From: Smittium mucronatum
Taxonomy: Eukaryota > Kickxellomycota > Harpellomycetes > Harpellales > Legeriomycetaceae
Reading direction: 5' to 3'
Length of the DNA: 60,511 bases
Assembly (NCBI GenBank): GCA_001953115.1
Contig: LSSL01000100.1
Coordinates: forward strand, 1-60,511
A program made the translations under genes and the position numbers. Shown piece by piece: positions 1 to 11,586 of this stretch (the stretch's first letter is position 1; each line of letters begins with the position of its first letter). The notes under the pieces are model-generated. The model had not been told where the DNA came from and did not search any database. It saw only the letters and a program-made list of their open reading frames with translations.

Positions 1-278
1 CCGCTGCTGCTTCTTTAGTGGCTGCCGTAGCTCCATTCAAAACCCCGCTTTTGGCCAACTACGCAACTATTTTCTCCCGCCAAATGTCCAAATTGAAGAC
101 GCATACCGGTGCTGCTAAACGCTGGAAACGCGTTGCCAGCGGTCTGTTCAAGCGCAAACCTGCTGGCAAACAGCACCTCAACAGCAAGATGCGCAGTAGT
201 CGTCGTCGCGAGCTCGGCAAAACCGTTCTCTCCAACCATGTCCAGACCCGTGCCCTCAACCGGCTCCTCCCTTACTGA
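1..278 (+). CDS. Mitochondrial ribosomal protein bL35m, 3' part
   Basis: The frame is open from base 3 to a TGA at 276-278, so the true 5' end lies outside the window. The C-terminal half has the bL35 signature: K-x-K-T-H-T-G-A-A-K-R-W, then a basic GLFKRKPAGKQHLNSK stretch, and the characteristic end RLLPY. bL35 is a small basic protein of the large ribosomal subunit. The residues before the domain (about 28 visible, Ala-rich with few acidic residues) fit part of a mitochondrial presequence. It is convergent with the RCC1 gene, 241 bp between stop codons. The family is clear from the motif order; mitochondrial location is inferred from the N-terminal extension. Confidence 0.9.
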   Translation, partial: AAASLVAAVAPFKTPLLANYATIFSRQMSKLKTHTGAAKRWKRVASGLFKRKPAGKQHLNSKMRSSRRRELGKTVLSNHVQTRALNRLLPY

Positions 279-519
279 TTCCCGCTACCATCCCTCCCCA
301 AAAATAAATCCCCATCTCTTAGATATAAATTGTGCCTACTGTTTTTATTTAGTGTTTTTGGAAATATATATTGGAAATTAATAATAAAATCATCCCCCAC
401 ACAAGAATTTTTTTGACGGGGAAAGAAGTGTTGTTTGTGTAAACGGAAAAAAAAAAGAAAAGGAACCGAAACTACTACTATTACTACTACTATATTATAT
501 TATATGTCTTTTGCGGTTT

Positions 520-3464
520 TTAATAATTGTTTGTTGTTTCAGTTTGTTGCACTGTACTACTGGTAACATCCAGTTCGTTGCTGACCAGTTTTGTCTGGCT
601 GACAACTCCGCTGCTGCTGTCGTTGTCGTCTTCGTGAACTGTACTCGCTGCCTCGCTGTATGCAAAATCAAGGCTGCTTGGTGCATCTGACCCGTTCGAT
701 TCAAGCGATAGCGATTCGCTGATAATGCCAGCTGATCCATAATGAACTGGAGGTAGAGGCAAGGTCACTGGTGCTGGTAGAGATGCACTGGGCGCAGCAG
801 TACTTGGTTTAGAATCGGTTGGAACTGCAGTTGAAAAAGTGGCAGTTATAGTGGCAGTAGATGTGATAGATTGGGCTGATGGCAAGTAGGTAGTTTCGTG
901 ACCCAAAAGCACTGCTTCGTTATTGCTTGGAATATCTGGTTTGCTAGATGCAGTATCTGATACTGCATGGGTTTGGTCACTGCTGTTGTTGTTGCTGGAA
1001 CCACTGCCATTCTCGATCAAAAGAGTGCTACTAGTGGTATCTGCAATTAGAGGAACATTATTTAGAGTGGCGGGTGTTTCCTGGTTGATATCGGCTGCAG
1101 GAGTGTTATTATCTTCTTGAGAGACAGTAGTAGCGACGGAAGAAGATGAAGGTTGTGGTGATGGTATATGTGCGCCTTCAGAGAGAGTAGTTAAAATGAC
1201 TGAATGCTGACCACCAGCGGATGCAGAATATATTCTACGGGATTCGATTTTCTGGCCAGTGACCAATGTCGGCACTGTGACGTCCTCTTCTTCGCCGTTG
1301 CCGCACTGCAACATTTCGCCGTAGCCCCAACTGTACAATTTATTGTCTGAAGATGTAATGGCGAGATTGTGGTTAGATCCACAGCAGAAAAATTGGCATT
1401 TGGGCACGTTAGGAATGCGGGTAGGAATTGGGACCATCTTTTTGAATCCGCTGGACGAAGCGGCATCAGAATCAGCAGTATTGGCTGAATCTTCAGATTC
1501 AGTGGTAGTGGCATTGATGTTCTTTTTGGCAGATTTCTTGGAAGCTTCAAGCAATATGGCTTCCCGTTCTTGGGCAAACTTTTCAATCGTTTCGAGAGGG
1601 AGTCCAGTTTGGAACGAGTCGGAGCGACCAAAAGCAAAAATCTCGCCATCGGAGGTCATAGCGAGGGAATGGTGCTCACCACCACTGACACGGACAATAT
1701 TCTGGCCAGCCAAAGTGCCAACCTCAGTTGGTACTTCGACGACGGGTTCGTCACCACCACTAGCGACATTGAGACCACACTGCCCAAAGTTGTTGAGACC
1801 CCAAGAGAACAGTTCGCCTTTAGAAGTGATGGCAAAGCTGTGGTAGGCACCGGAACCAATGTGGACGATGCGTTTAAGGGATAGTTTTTCGGGATGCAAA
1901 CCGGCCTTCTTGCGGCGTTCAATGACTTTGCGGCCGAGTTGACCCTGCTGGCCATTACCCCAGCAAAAGACATCACCGGTTGTAGAAAGCGCTAGAACGT
2001 GATCAACACCAGTAGCAATATCGCAAATCTTTACGTTTGACAATATGGCCATCTTTTTGGGCAAATCTTGGATTTTGGTCTCGTCGGAGTAACCCATGAT
2101 TCCTTCAGAACTCTAACAAAAAAAAGAAAATTAGAGAATTCAATGAACTCAAAAGCAAGAAAAGGTAAAAAAAATACTTACTCTGTATGTACCCCAAGTG
2201 TAAACCGAACCATCGTTAGTTAGAGCAACAGAGATGGAATCACCACAAGCGACTTTGACGAAAACCAGGTCATCAACACCCTCAACAGGCATTGGGACGT
2301 ATTCGTCGCCGGATCTTCCAAGAGCCTTTTGATCATTACAGCCCCATGACCAAAGCTAAAAAAAAAAAAAAAGACATGAATAAAAGTCGCTTGGAAGAAA
2401 ATTATAAAGAAAAACAGATAAATTTCAAAATTTTCAGAGGAGGAAAGAGGGGATTACCTTGCCCTGGTTAGTAATAGCAATATTGTGGAGACCACCAGAA
2501 GCAATATCGACGATACCCTTATCTTCAAGAACAGAGAGGATGTAAGGCTTCTTCCGTTCCTGGACATCATCAGTTAAACCGAGCTGACCGCAATCGCCGT
2601 TTCCAAAGACCATAACGGAACCAACAAGAGAATTGAGTTGGGGCAGCGAGTTAATTTCAGGGGTGCCCTTGCGAACAACAAACTTTCTGAGGACGGCAGG
2701 AGGGGGCAGGATAATTCGATCGTCGATAGATTTGATAACTCTGGGTTTTCTAGCGACTTTGGGGGGTTTAGGAGCACTTTCGGGTTTGCTGGCAGATTTA
2801 GCGAGTTTCCTCTTGGCAGGAACGTTTTCAGTTTTTTTTACAGAGCCAGATTTAGGGGATTTTGCAGTTTTTGATAAAGAGTCTGATTTCTTGGTCTTTA
2901 GGGTTGGACTCTTGGTTTTAGGTTTCGAAATAGAACTTTTGCTCTTTGGATTCAAGATGGATTTCTTGCTCTTTTGAAGAGCAGACGCTAATTTCTTGTC
3001 AATGATACGCTTGGGGGCAGATTTGGTTTTAGAACCTTTTGCAGTAGTGGTGGTGGCATTGGACTTTTTAGACTCTTTAACTGATTTTGGTAATCTGGAG
3101 GAAACGCGGGTGGGTTTTTGTATTTGAGCTTTTTGTTTAGGTTTGGAGGGAGGGGCGCTTGCAGGTTTCTTTTTGAGGGGGGCGGGTTTTTGGGTAGTTG
3201 CGGGTTTTCCTTCAAGTTTCCTCTTTTTGGAAACAGTCTCCTTTGCGGGAGAGGGAGGAGCAGCAGACTTTCCAGGTGCACTTCTAGAAGCTAGGTAAAA
3301 CAATAAACAAGGGGGTATTTTTCTTTATTTGAATTTATTTAAAAGAGGTACGGTAATATTCATAAATGTACGCGTGAATGGGATAAATAGAAGAAGGGAC
3401 TTTTACATGTAAAAAGTTAAAATTGTAGAGGGGAGAAATAAAAGTAAAAATAACCTCTTTTCAT
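520..3464 (-). CDS. RCC1 / Ran guanine-nucleotide exchange factor, four coding exons
   Basis: Proposed exons: 3464-3455, 3290-2458, 2355-2182, 2112-520, giving 869 residues with phase kept at every join. The first exon is only 10 nt (ATG AAA AGA G) and is joined across a 164-nt intron. The protein has a Lys/Ser/Pro-rich tail (about 1-225), then RCC1 propeller blades (about 228-650) with repeated WG-x-G-x-x-G-QLG and SGG-x-H-[NS]-x-A-[IM]-T units, then a Ser/Thr-rich acidic tail of about 215 residues. RCC1 sits on chromatin and charges Ran with GTP, setting nuclear transport and spindle direction. One blade carries a Ser/Ala-rich insert near residue 540. Introns have GTAAGT/GTAATC/GTTATT donors and T-rich tracts before AG. 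The short first exon is the weakest part of the model. Confidence 0.92.
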
Positions 3465-6400
3465 TCTGGATAGATTAAAGGAACAGGAACGAGACGAGTC
3501 GGTATTAAAAAAAGCAAAAAATTGAAAAGATGTACTCGGGATATCGCGAAAAGAAACTCAGTATAAAAAAAGCGGGAAATTAAAAGGAAAAACTAGAATA
3601 CACTCTTAGAAAACAAATCGCGAAATTTGCAGGTTTTTTTGATAGAATGCTGGATCTAGTTGTATTTATACATATTTGTCGTTTTTCCTCTCCACTCGCC
3701 CAGCTTTTAGCCCGCCCACTACCAGCACGTTCAGTGCTTGCTTTTTGCCTACACCCGAACCTGCCAATCAAAACATAATCCCAACTCATGTCGGAAATGT
3801 AATTTTAGTGTGCCTATGAGCTCAAGTCTGGAATTATTAATAGGCCACCACCGCTCACCAATCAATGCGAGTCTAGTGCAGTGGGGGGTAAACGGAGTCG
3901 GAGGAGACCTTGGTAATATTGATGTGTCTGGGTGGTCGGCTGCAATTCGCCCATTCCCATTTATCCTGACGTTCGAGATCCGCCATCTCGTGCAATGATT
4001 GGATCTGGGTGGCACGTACATCAGCAGCCCATCTGATCATTCGCATGCTTGATAGCACACTTGATGCCATTGGATAGATTCAACCACCTTCCCCTCTCCC
4101 CCTCCCCACCCTCCGACCACCTCAACCTCCCCAACCAGCCAGCATTGGGGATATTGTGCATATTCCCTCCCAATAAAAAAAAACGGCAATACTCGACATC
4201 CTTTTCGCGATTAAAAAGAGGAATTTTTTTTTTTTCAAACCAATCCATTCCGGAAATCAACAAATGGGCGAATAGATGAAGCAAATCACGAACCAAGACC
4301 GTTTTTTTAAAGGCGGAATAAGGTTTATAAAAAGAGTAAACGGACCAATATTTTGTCGTTCCTCTTTGGAAATAAAAAGGGTGTCGTTGATTTTTTAATT
4401 CCCTTTTAAATAAAAAAACTGGTTTTCTAACTGTTGCTCGTTTTAAATTTGCCCCCTTTGGCATCAAATATGCGCTGCTGGTGATTTAAATAGTTCAGCG
4501 TGCTTGATCTGTCCATTAATCATGCCACTTTTTCTTGTGTTATTGATATTGGGATATGGTTTAATTCCCGTCAGTTACCGTTTGCCTCTAAACTGCAGTT
4601 GGTTGGTTAGTTAGTTGGCAGCTTGGGATTAATCAAACCCGGTATTTTTGTAATTGTACAGGGGATATCTTTTCCTGTCTAAAAAATAAAAGAATAATGC
4701 TTGAATTCTTGCAAAATCGGCATATTTGATTCTGGGTTGGAAAATGGCCATTTTTCAGTTCAAATTGACGTTTTATTTTTTTTGAGAGGGAAAGAGGAAC
4801 TGCTCTCTTTATGATTTGTTCTAGTTGGAGACATTGTTCGTCAGTCCCACCAATTGGAACCCCTCTCTCTTTCACTGCCCAGACTTGTAGCATATTTATA
4901 GACCACTTTTTGAACATCCTGTTGATTTACCCCCTCCCCTTCCCCCACAAACTTTTCCTTATCAAGCACGGGGGGTGGAGAGTGGGATGTGGTTGAAATC
5001 TCCAATACCATTGCCCTTCAGCCCCTTGTAAAAATTTAACTTTGCTTCTCCAACGGCCGCTAGACTCTGAAATCTACGAATATTTGCATCTAATATCCAC
5101 ATTGAAAATAGTCACTGCCCCCCCCCCACCCAAAAAAAGAAAATAAGGATATATCCCATTAATTGAAAAAAAAGCTGGATATCTTTCGGTATTTGTTGGT
5201 TGCTAAAAAGGGGGAGGGGTTATTGGGGATCTGGTTTGTTTAGTATAACATCCGATTTTAAACCCGTAAATCTCAATCCGATTCCTTTGATCATCACCGT
5301 GCTATGAATAATATGATCCATTTGGAGGCAGGGATCATGCACCAGCCGTACCTCCGCTCCCAATAAAACATCTTTTTACCAAATCCTGATTCATGTTGGA
5401 GAAAAGTTTTATTCCTTGTTCCAGGACATATATATGATTAGTTACTTGCGCTTCCTTTTTTTTTCATAACATGAAATTAACTTTATGCAAATCTGATTGA
5501 AACTCGGCCAAAGTATCAGCATTTAACAAGTATCCAATTCGAAACATTAATTACACTCGATCTCCTCCCCCCGCCCCCCCCCCACACCTCTCGCATAAAC
5601 CCCTACCTTTTTCGCTCCCATTACCAGCCAATCTATAACTAAAACAATGCTTCCATATCGCGAATTTTTAATTGCAAGATACTTTAGGGACTTTTATAAA
5701 AAAAAATTATTAATACGAATCCAAAATGCTTTGATCCTTATTCCACTATCTATTGCCACAAAAAGTTTATTCTTTTAAGAAAATTTTATTAGTGTGACTT
5801 TTGTACCTAACTTGCGTTTTATTTGATCTATAAATTTAATAACCCATTTACAATATATTATCCAATATAAAAGTGATAAAATGCAGCTTTTGTATCCAGA
5901 ACTCTAAAATCTTCGTTTAGTAGCATATGAACATATATATAGTTGGGACTTGAAATACCAGATTGATTTCCCTCAATCCTCTATTCAAATACATATATAC
6001 ATATTTGAAATTTGTTGTTTTTTGAGCTTTTGTGCTCTTAAACACTCTAAAAAAAAAACTAGCTTGAACATTTCCCAGGAACGAGGTTTCTTGTTTGGAG
6101 AAAAGAACCCCCCCACCCCACTCGGCAGAAAAGTCTATAACTCTACAATGCCGAAAAAGTTGCAAGTCTAATTAAATCAAAAAGTGCTGGTTTATTGCTT
6201 TTAAGCACTAAATCGCACCCTGAAAAAAGCAGGAATCTGAACTTGAATTCATCCTTATAATAAATCCACCATGTCCATTTATAATTCTAGATCCCCTTCC
6301 CCCTTTGACCTAGTTATGTTTTATTTGCGCGGAAAAACAAATATATATATCTCGTATTTACCAACATTTCTTGCTTTAATAGTCTCTTTTTGTATCTAAT

Positions 6401-9400
6401 CTAATGTTTTAGCCCGATATGTACCAGAGATTGGATTCGGATGTATGGTAAACCCCAATAAAAAAAATTCAAGAAAAAAGTTGCCTTTTATGAATTCATG
6501 GCTATTATTCTAAATATAACTTTTGATTGACTGGTATAATCTTTCTAATAATCATATAAACATGCGATAAAATACATATTAAGATCAAGTTCTAAGCCGA
6601 GTTTTAGTTTATTTATTTATATATATGGGCTCTTACGCTTTCAATTCTGTCAAATTTTCATTGTTGTCGTAATACCATTCCCCCTCCATCCACTTTTAAT
6701 TGACTTCTTAAATATCAATAAAAGAAAAGTATAAAAGCCACTATAGCTATTTAAATTTTATTGTTGCATTATCAGTAACCACTTGTGTTATAAAATTTAG
6801 TGGTTCTTTCAACACGTCCTGATACTAATTGTATTTTTCAGACTTCAAAAAACTATTAAAATCTTGAATAAATTTTCATACAATGCCTGAATAAACATCT
6901 CTTGTGGTGTAATTCAAGATTATTGGCGTTTATTCCAGGAAAAAAACAAAAAAAAAACCCCCCTCAACCCATTTACATGTACTGACCGTCAATAACCATA
7001 AATATATTTGTTTTAGTTTTGTTTTTCCAGAGTGTTTGTATTAAAATATTTATTAGATGGTTTCTCGATAAGCAAGCATATAACCCCCTAAAATAGTAAT
7101 ATTTGGTCGACCCATAAAAAAAATAGAACTTCACAACCCGCTTTAATAACAAGTAAATTGCACCATTCGACATTATACCTGTTTTCGGATGAAATTCACA
7201 GGTCGACGCTCAACAAAAAAAAAAACACATTTTCAGTTTCAATGAAAAAAAAAAAAAAAAGATCTACAGAATCGGCATCAATATTTGGCTATATAAGGGA
7301 GACGGTTTTTTCCAAATACTCAAATAAATTTATTTACCGACAAGAAATTCGAATTTCGTAGCAAACTAATAATTAATTGTCGTGGATTTGGGCTCCGATT
7401 GAGAAAAAAAAGGGGGAGTACCGATACGGATTCTCGACAAATTTTAAAAAAAAATTTGGATCCTTTTTCAAGAAACTCGTCGATTCCTACTTTTATTTTC
7501 AAATACCGGGGAAAAGATATAAAAAGATGGAGAGCGGGAGGGGGGGTGTGAAAAAAAGAAAATCTTTGGTTCAGAAATAACATTGCATGTAAAATCTCAC
7601 CAAATATGGAAAATCTCAAGAATACGTCAAAGTTCCGGACCTGAGAAATTATAAAGTTTAGAAAGACATCACTTTTATCAACAAAAAAAAATAAAAACAG
7701 AATCCATCTCTTCATTTTTCCCTTTAGGTGATATCTAGCGTCTATATTTATACATCTTGCTCTTTTTTTTCTTCTTTTTTTTATGCATAAAATTAAATAC
7801 AAGACTAAATTACAATTTCCTTTTTTTACATTTTGTAAATTTTGATTTTTCAATATATAAACGATTTTATATGCATATTCTTGGCATTCCGCAAAATTTC
7901 TGTATCGAATCAATCCACTTAATTTACATTTTATTTTATTTCGCAAATGAGTCTTTATCTGAACCTAGATTTTTTTTTTAGCATTAAATATAAAATTAGC
8001 ACCTATACCCTCATCTACACTTTTTCTGCGGTATTTTATTTATATTGCATTTAATTTATTTAAAGTAAAAAATCAACAAAAAAGTACTAAAAATCAACAA
8101 AAATCAGTCTGGTTATAAAAAGAATCTTGTATAAAGTTTCGTTTTTTTTCTTTTGAAAATGACAATTATTGTTATTTAAAATTAAATCCTTCTATAATAA
8201 TTTACGATTTTGGAAAAAAAATATGTACATTGATAAAATTCCATTTTTTGCTTTTTTATGGTTATGGTTATTTTTCTTGGTTATTGTATTGTAAAACTTC
8301 GAAATCAATACAGTCATTTGTGTACCTTGTTTTAATTTTTTATATAATAGACCCTCAATTGTGTTTAATTCGTCTTACGATTAGTGCAAATTTCAGCTAA
8401 TTTATTTTTTTTTGGATTAAAAACAGCTTAAAACATCCAAAGAAAATATGCATTATTTTCTAATCAACATCCTTTTTCTTTGATTCAAATTTTAAGAAAA
8501 CAATTCCGACTATAAACCCTTTTATTTTTTTCAAATTTTGAAGTAATAATAGCCACATTTCGTCGATTTATACATCAATTTTTGCAAATATATATACAAT
8601 TTCCTTTTCTTTTTTTTTTGAAATTTGTTTTGTATTTAAATCTTACGGTAAATTAAGATACAGAAAACATTTTAAAAAAAGTATATTTCATAACTTTATG
8701 ACTAATTTCCATCGATTTTTCCTTTTAATAATAATAAAACTATCTGTGTTTTCATCGGTTTTTTTCTGCCAACCACACGTCCAAAATATATCATTTGGAC
8801 AATTAAATGCAGCTTATGCCGATTTATAAATCTAATCGACTTTTAAATAATACAATATTATTGGTTTTATCGTCATATTGTTATTTTGAAAACAATTCAA
8901 TTATATTCATTTTTGGCTTTTAATCGATTTTCATGTATTACGTATTAAAAAAAATCGGGATTTCTCATTTCTAATATTTATTAGTCCTTTCATATTTAAT
9001 TTATTTTCTCTTTTCATTAGAGAATCGTATTAATATGCCACCATTCATCTTTCAGAAATTTACTTTTGCATAGATATACTAATATTGTAAGAGATATATA
9101 AGATTATCGCTTTACACCTTTTTGAACGAATTGGTTTTAGTTTCCCATACATTTTACTACATAGCTATTTATATATATTAAATTGAAAAAATATAATATC
9201 CAAAAATTATACTCAAAAAGTGTTTATTTATCATGAAAATCTTTATATAAAAAACCGCTTTGATTTTATAATTTTTCTAATTTATTGTGCAAATATTATT
9301 GTCCAATTAAAAAAATTGCGCGTAATATAAACAAAAATATTATGAGTTGGCTATTTTTAAAGTATTAATGAAAACGGATTGAATTTACGTGTATTTCTAA

Positions 9401-10970
9401 TAAGTTTTAAAAAATTGGAGATTTTTCCATTATGATGTCCTTAAAATTAAATATATGATTAATTTAAATAAAAAAATTGAAAAAAATTAAAAATTTGATG
9501 CAAAATTAAATAAAAGTATAAAAATAATGGTCAATAAAATAATGATGATAAATATTTTATCCGCAAAATCAACAAGCAAAAATAGCAACATTTTTTAACT
9601 TCAAAAAATTATTAAAAAATCTCAAAATATCGGACCAAAAAAAAAAAAAAATTGAAATTCTATATTTTTATTTCAAATATTCCTCATTTTCGCAAATCCC
9701 AAAATCCTAAAATCTTGGCCTTTCAAATATTTCAACGATAATATAACAAATAAATCGTCACCACTTAGCGACATGGATGAAGTTTTTTTGTGTTTAAACC
9801 ATACTATTTTAAACTAATACGCTTTAAAACGTATTTTTTAATACAAAAATATTGAATGATTCGGTTTAAATCTAAAGAATCAATTATTTAATATATAATA
9901 GTTTTTATGTCTGAAAAATTATTCGTCATATTTTTTGCTATATTTTTCAAATTTAATACCTTTATATAATATTATTTAGTTCTGATTAAATTCGCCGGTA
10001 AAATATATATATAACGAGATAAAATATTCTTGTAAAAACTGAAGGCGAAATTAATTTTTTAGTAGACATTTAAATTTTTTGGTTTTTTAGTTATCAAATA
10101 TCATTTTTGGTATTTTTAAAATTAAAAAACATACTTCAAATTAAGAATTTTAAAAAACATTCTTACCTTCACAATAGCAAATAATTCATTATCCTTATAT
10201 AGTATTTCATAACTTTCTCAAACTTAAAAAACTATCCACCATTATATCATATATTCATCTTTTTTAAAATGAGGATTAATTTTGGTATGATTAAGCTAAT
10301 TATTAATGTTTTTTTCCTTCAATTTTTTTTAAAAAATAAAACTAAATTTGCATGTGTAAATTTATTTCAAAAAGATAAAAAAAATTTAAAAAGATCCATT
10401 CTTAAAAACCTAGATAATTTGATATTAATCATGAAGATTAAACAAAATTTATTATAAATAAAATATATATATGCTAGAAGCTCCATTTTTGATGATACTT
10501 GAACATTCTTTTCCTCTTAATAAAACGTCCAATATAAATTACTTTTTGTCCAATAATGTAAAATATGCACCAAGATTTTAATTAACACACAAATAACAAT
10601 ATTTAATCACCATTATATATTTTTTAACGCCACTAAATCGATTTAACATGGCATATTTTAAATTTTTCTGTAAATTTACAAAAAAATTGGGATATATTCT
10701 ATTAATATTGTGCTAAAAAAAAAGCTTTAATAACAAGAAATTTTCACTATTTTATAAAATATCAATAATAACCAATTTATTCAAGTTCAAATGTTTTTAT
10801 ATTAAACTGAAACAGTCAGTTTAAAATCATATATATTTTAAAAAAATAAAACTAAATTGATTCGGTGTTTTTTTTTATTAAAGCTAATCCACTCTAAATC
10901 AAGCTTGAGCTAAAACGACATTATCAAGACATATTTTTTAATATTAGCGTTTAATTCTTAATATTTTTTT
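3465..10970. other. Gene-free AT-rich stretch with C-rich tracts
   Basis: No frame resembles a known protein. 3465-4500 is the 5' flank of RCC1. On the plus strand 4086-4140 is strongly C-rich, so the RCC1 coding strand is G-rich there; similar pyrimidine runs lie at 4929-4948 and 5561-5583. C homopolymers occur at 5118-5127 and 5574-5583. From about 6 kb on the sequence is A/T runs with frequent stops in all frames. The open frames here (for example 4021-4467 and 7320-7946 on the minus strand) have no recognisable domain. Confidence 0.6.
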
Positions 10971-11586
10971 TGTATCACGTAATTTTATTGTAATATAACG
11001 TCATTAAAAATTTTACTAAAAAAATATGAAAAAAAAAAAATCGTATAGAAAAGAATATTATCCAAATTGAAATATGCTCCTCTGCCGGACTACCAGCTGC
11101 GTAACTACGGGAAAAGGGTGCAATCTAACAACTGAAAGACTCCCCCCTGGCATTGCTTCAGGTGGGCTGGATGGCTGAGGTTACGCGCAGCCAAGAATTA
11201 GGCTCTTTTTCAACGAACAATAGTTCATTGAATCTACTGAGCTCCTATTCAGAGCCTAATTCTAACATTATTAATAAAATTAGGCTCCTACCCAAACGTG
11301 GGATTGATCGACATGGCTTTCCTACAAATAGCTGTTAGACGCTGAGATAAGTCTGACTGTTTAACTCTGGACTTGTGAACTAGAATATGTCTCAGCTGTG
11401 CTAAACAATCGGCTCCTTCTGTTTCGAGATGATCCTCTTCTGGAATAGCTGTCCTCCGAATCGCTGTGCGCTGCCTCCACTATTCGCAACTAAGAATAGT
11501 AAAATGCTGTGTGAAATTTTAGTTTAGTGATCTTCGAAAAGTACACTATTAAGTCCCTAAACCAAGGCAAGTTATTTCACTCTTAG
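10971..11586 (+). repeat. Unknown 0.6-kb dispersed repeat, copy A
   Basis: This segment matches the reverse complement of 37437-38024 nearly end to end. Shared blocks include TGTATCACGTAATTTTA at the left edge, TACGGGA-AAGGGTGCAATCTA, CTCTTTTTCAACGAA, CTGAGCTCCTATTCAGAGCCT, GATCGACATGGCTTTCC and TTTCGAGATGATCCTC. By eye the central 400 bp agree at roughly three quarters of positions with small indels. It is clearly less AT-rich than its surroundings. Copy A has a 61-codon open frame (11153-11338) that copy B interrupts, so it is probably non-coding. An 11-12 bp inverted repeat (arms near 11192 and 11247) exists in copy A but is only partly kept in B. It could be a solo LTR, another non-autonomous element or a duplicated RNA gene. 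Confidence 0.85.

Noticed and set aside
4021..4467. Minus-strand open frame of 148 codons upstream of RCC1
   Set aside because: The Gly/Arg/Glu-rich end is just the translated G-rich tract; the rest is not protein-like.
7320..7946. Minus-strand open frame of 208 codons in the gene-free region
   Set aside because: Composition follows the local A/T runs (poly-Phe, poly-Lys), no domain is recognisable, and no neighbouring exon extends it. Length alone is weak evidence here.
11153..11338. Pol III promoter boxes inside the 0.6-kb repeat (SINE hypothesis)
   Set aside because: No A box plus B box pair with proper spacing; TTTCGAGATGATCC only partly resembles a B box.
10971..11586. Copy A as a protein-coding gene or as a known RNA (SRP, RNase P, U snRNA)
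   Set aside because: The 61-codon frame is broken in copy B, and I could not match the conserved cores of those RNAs; the 11-12 bp stem of copy A is only partly kept in copy B.
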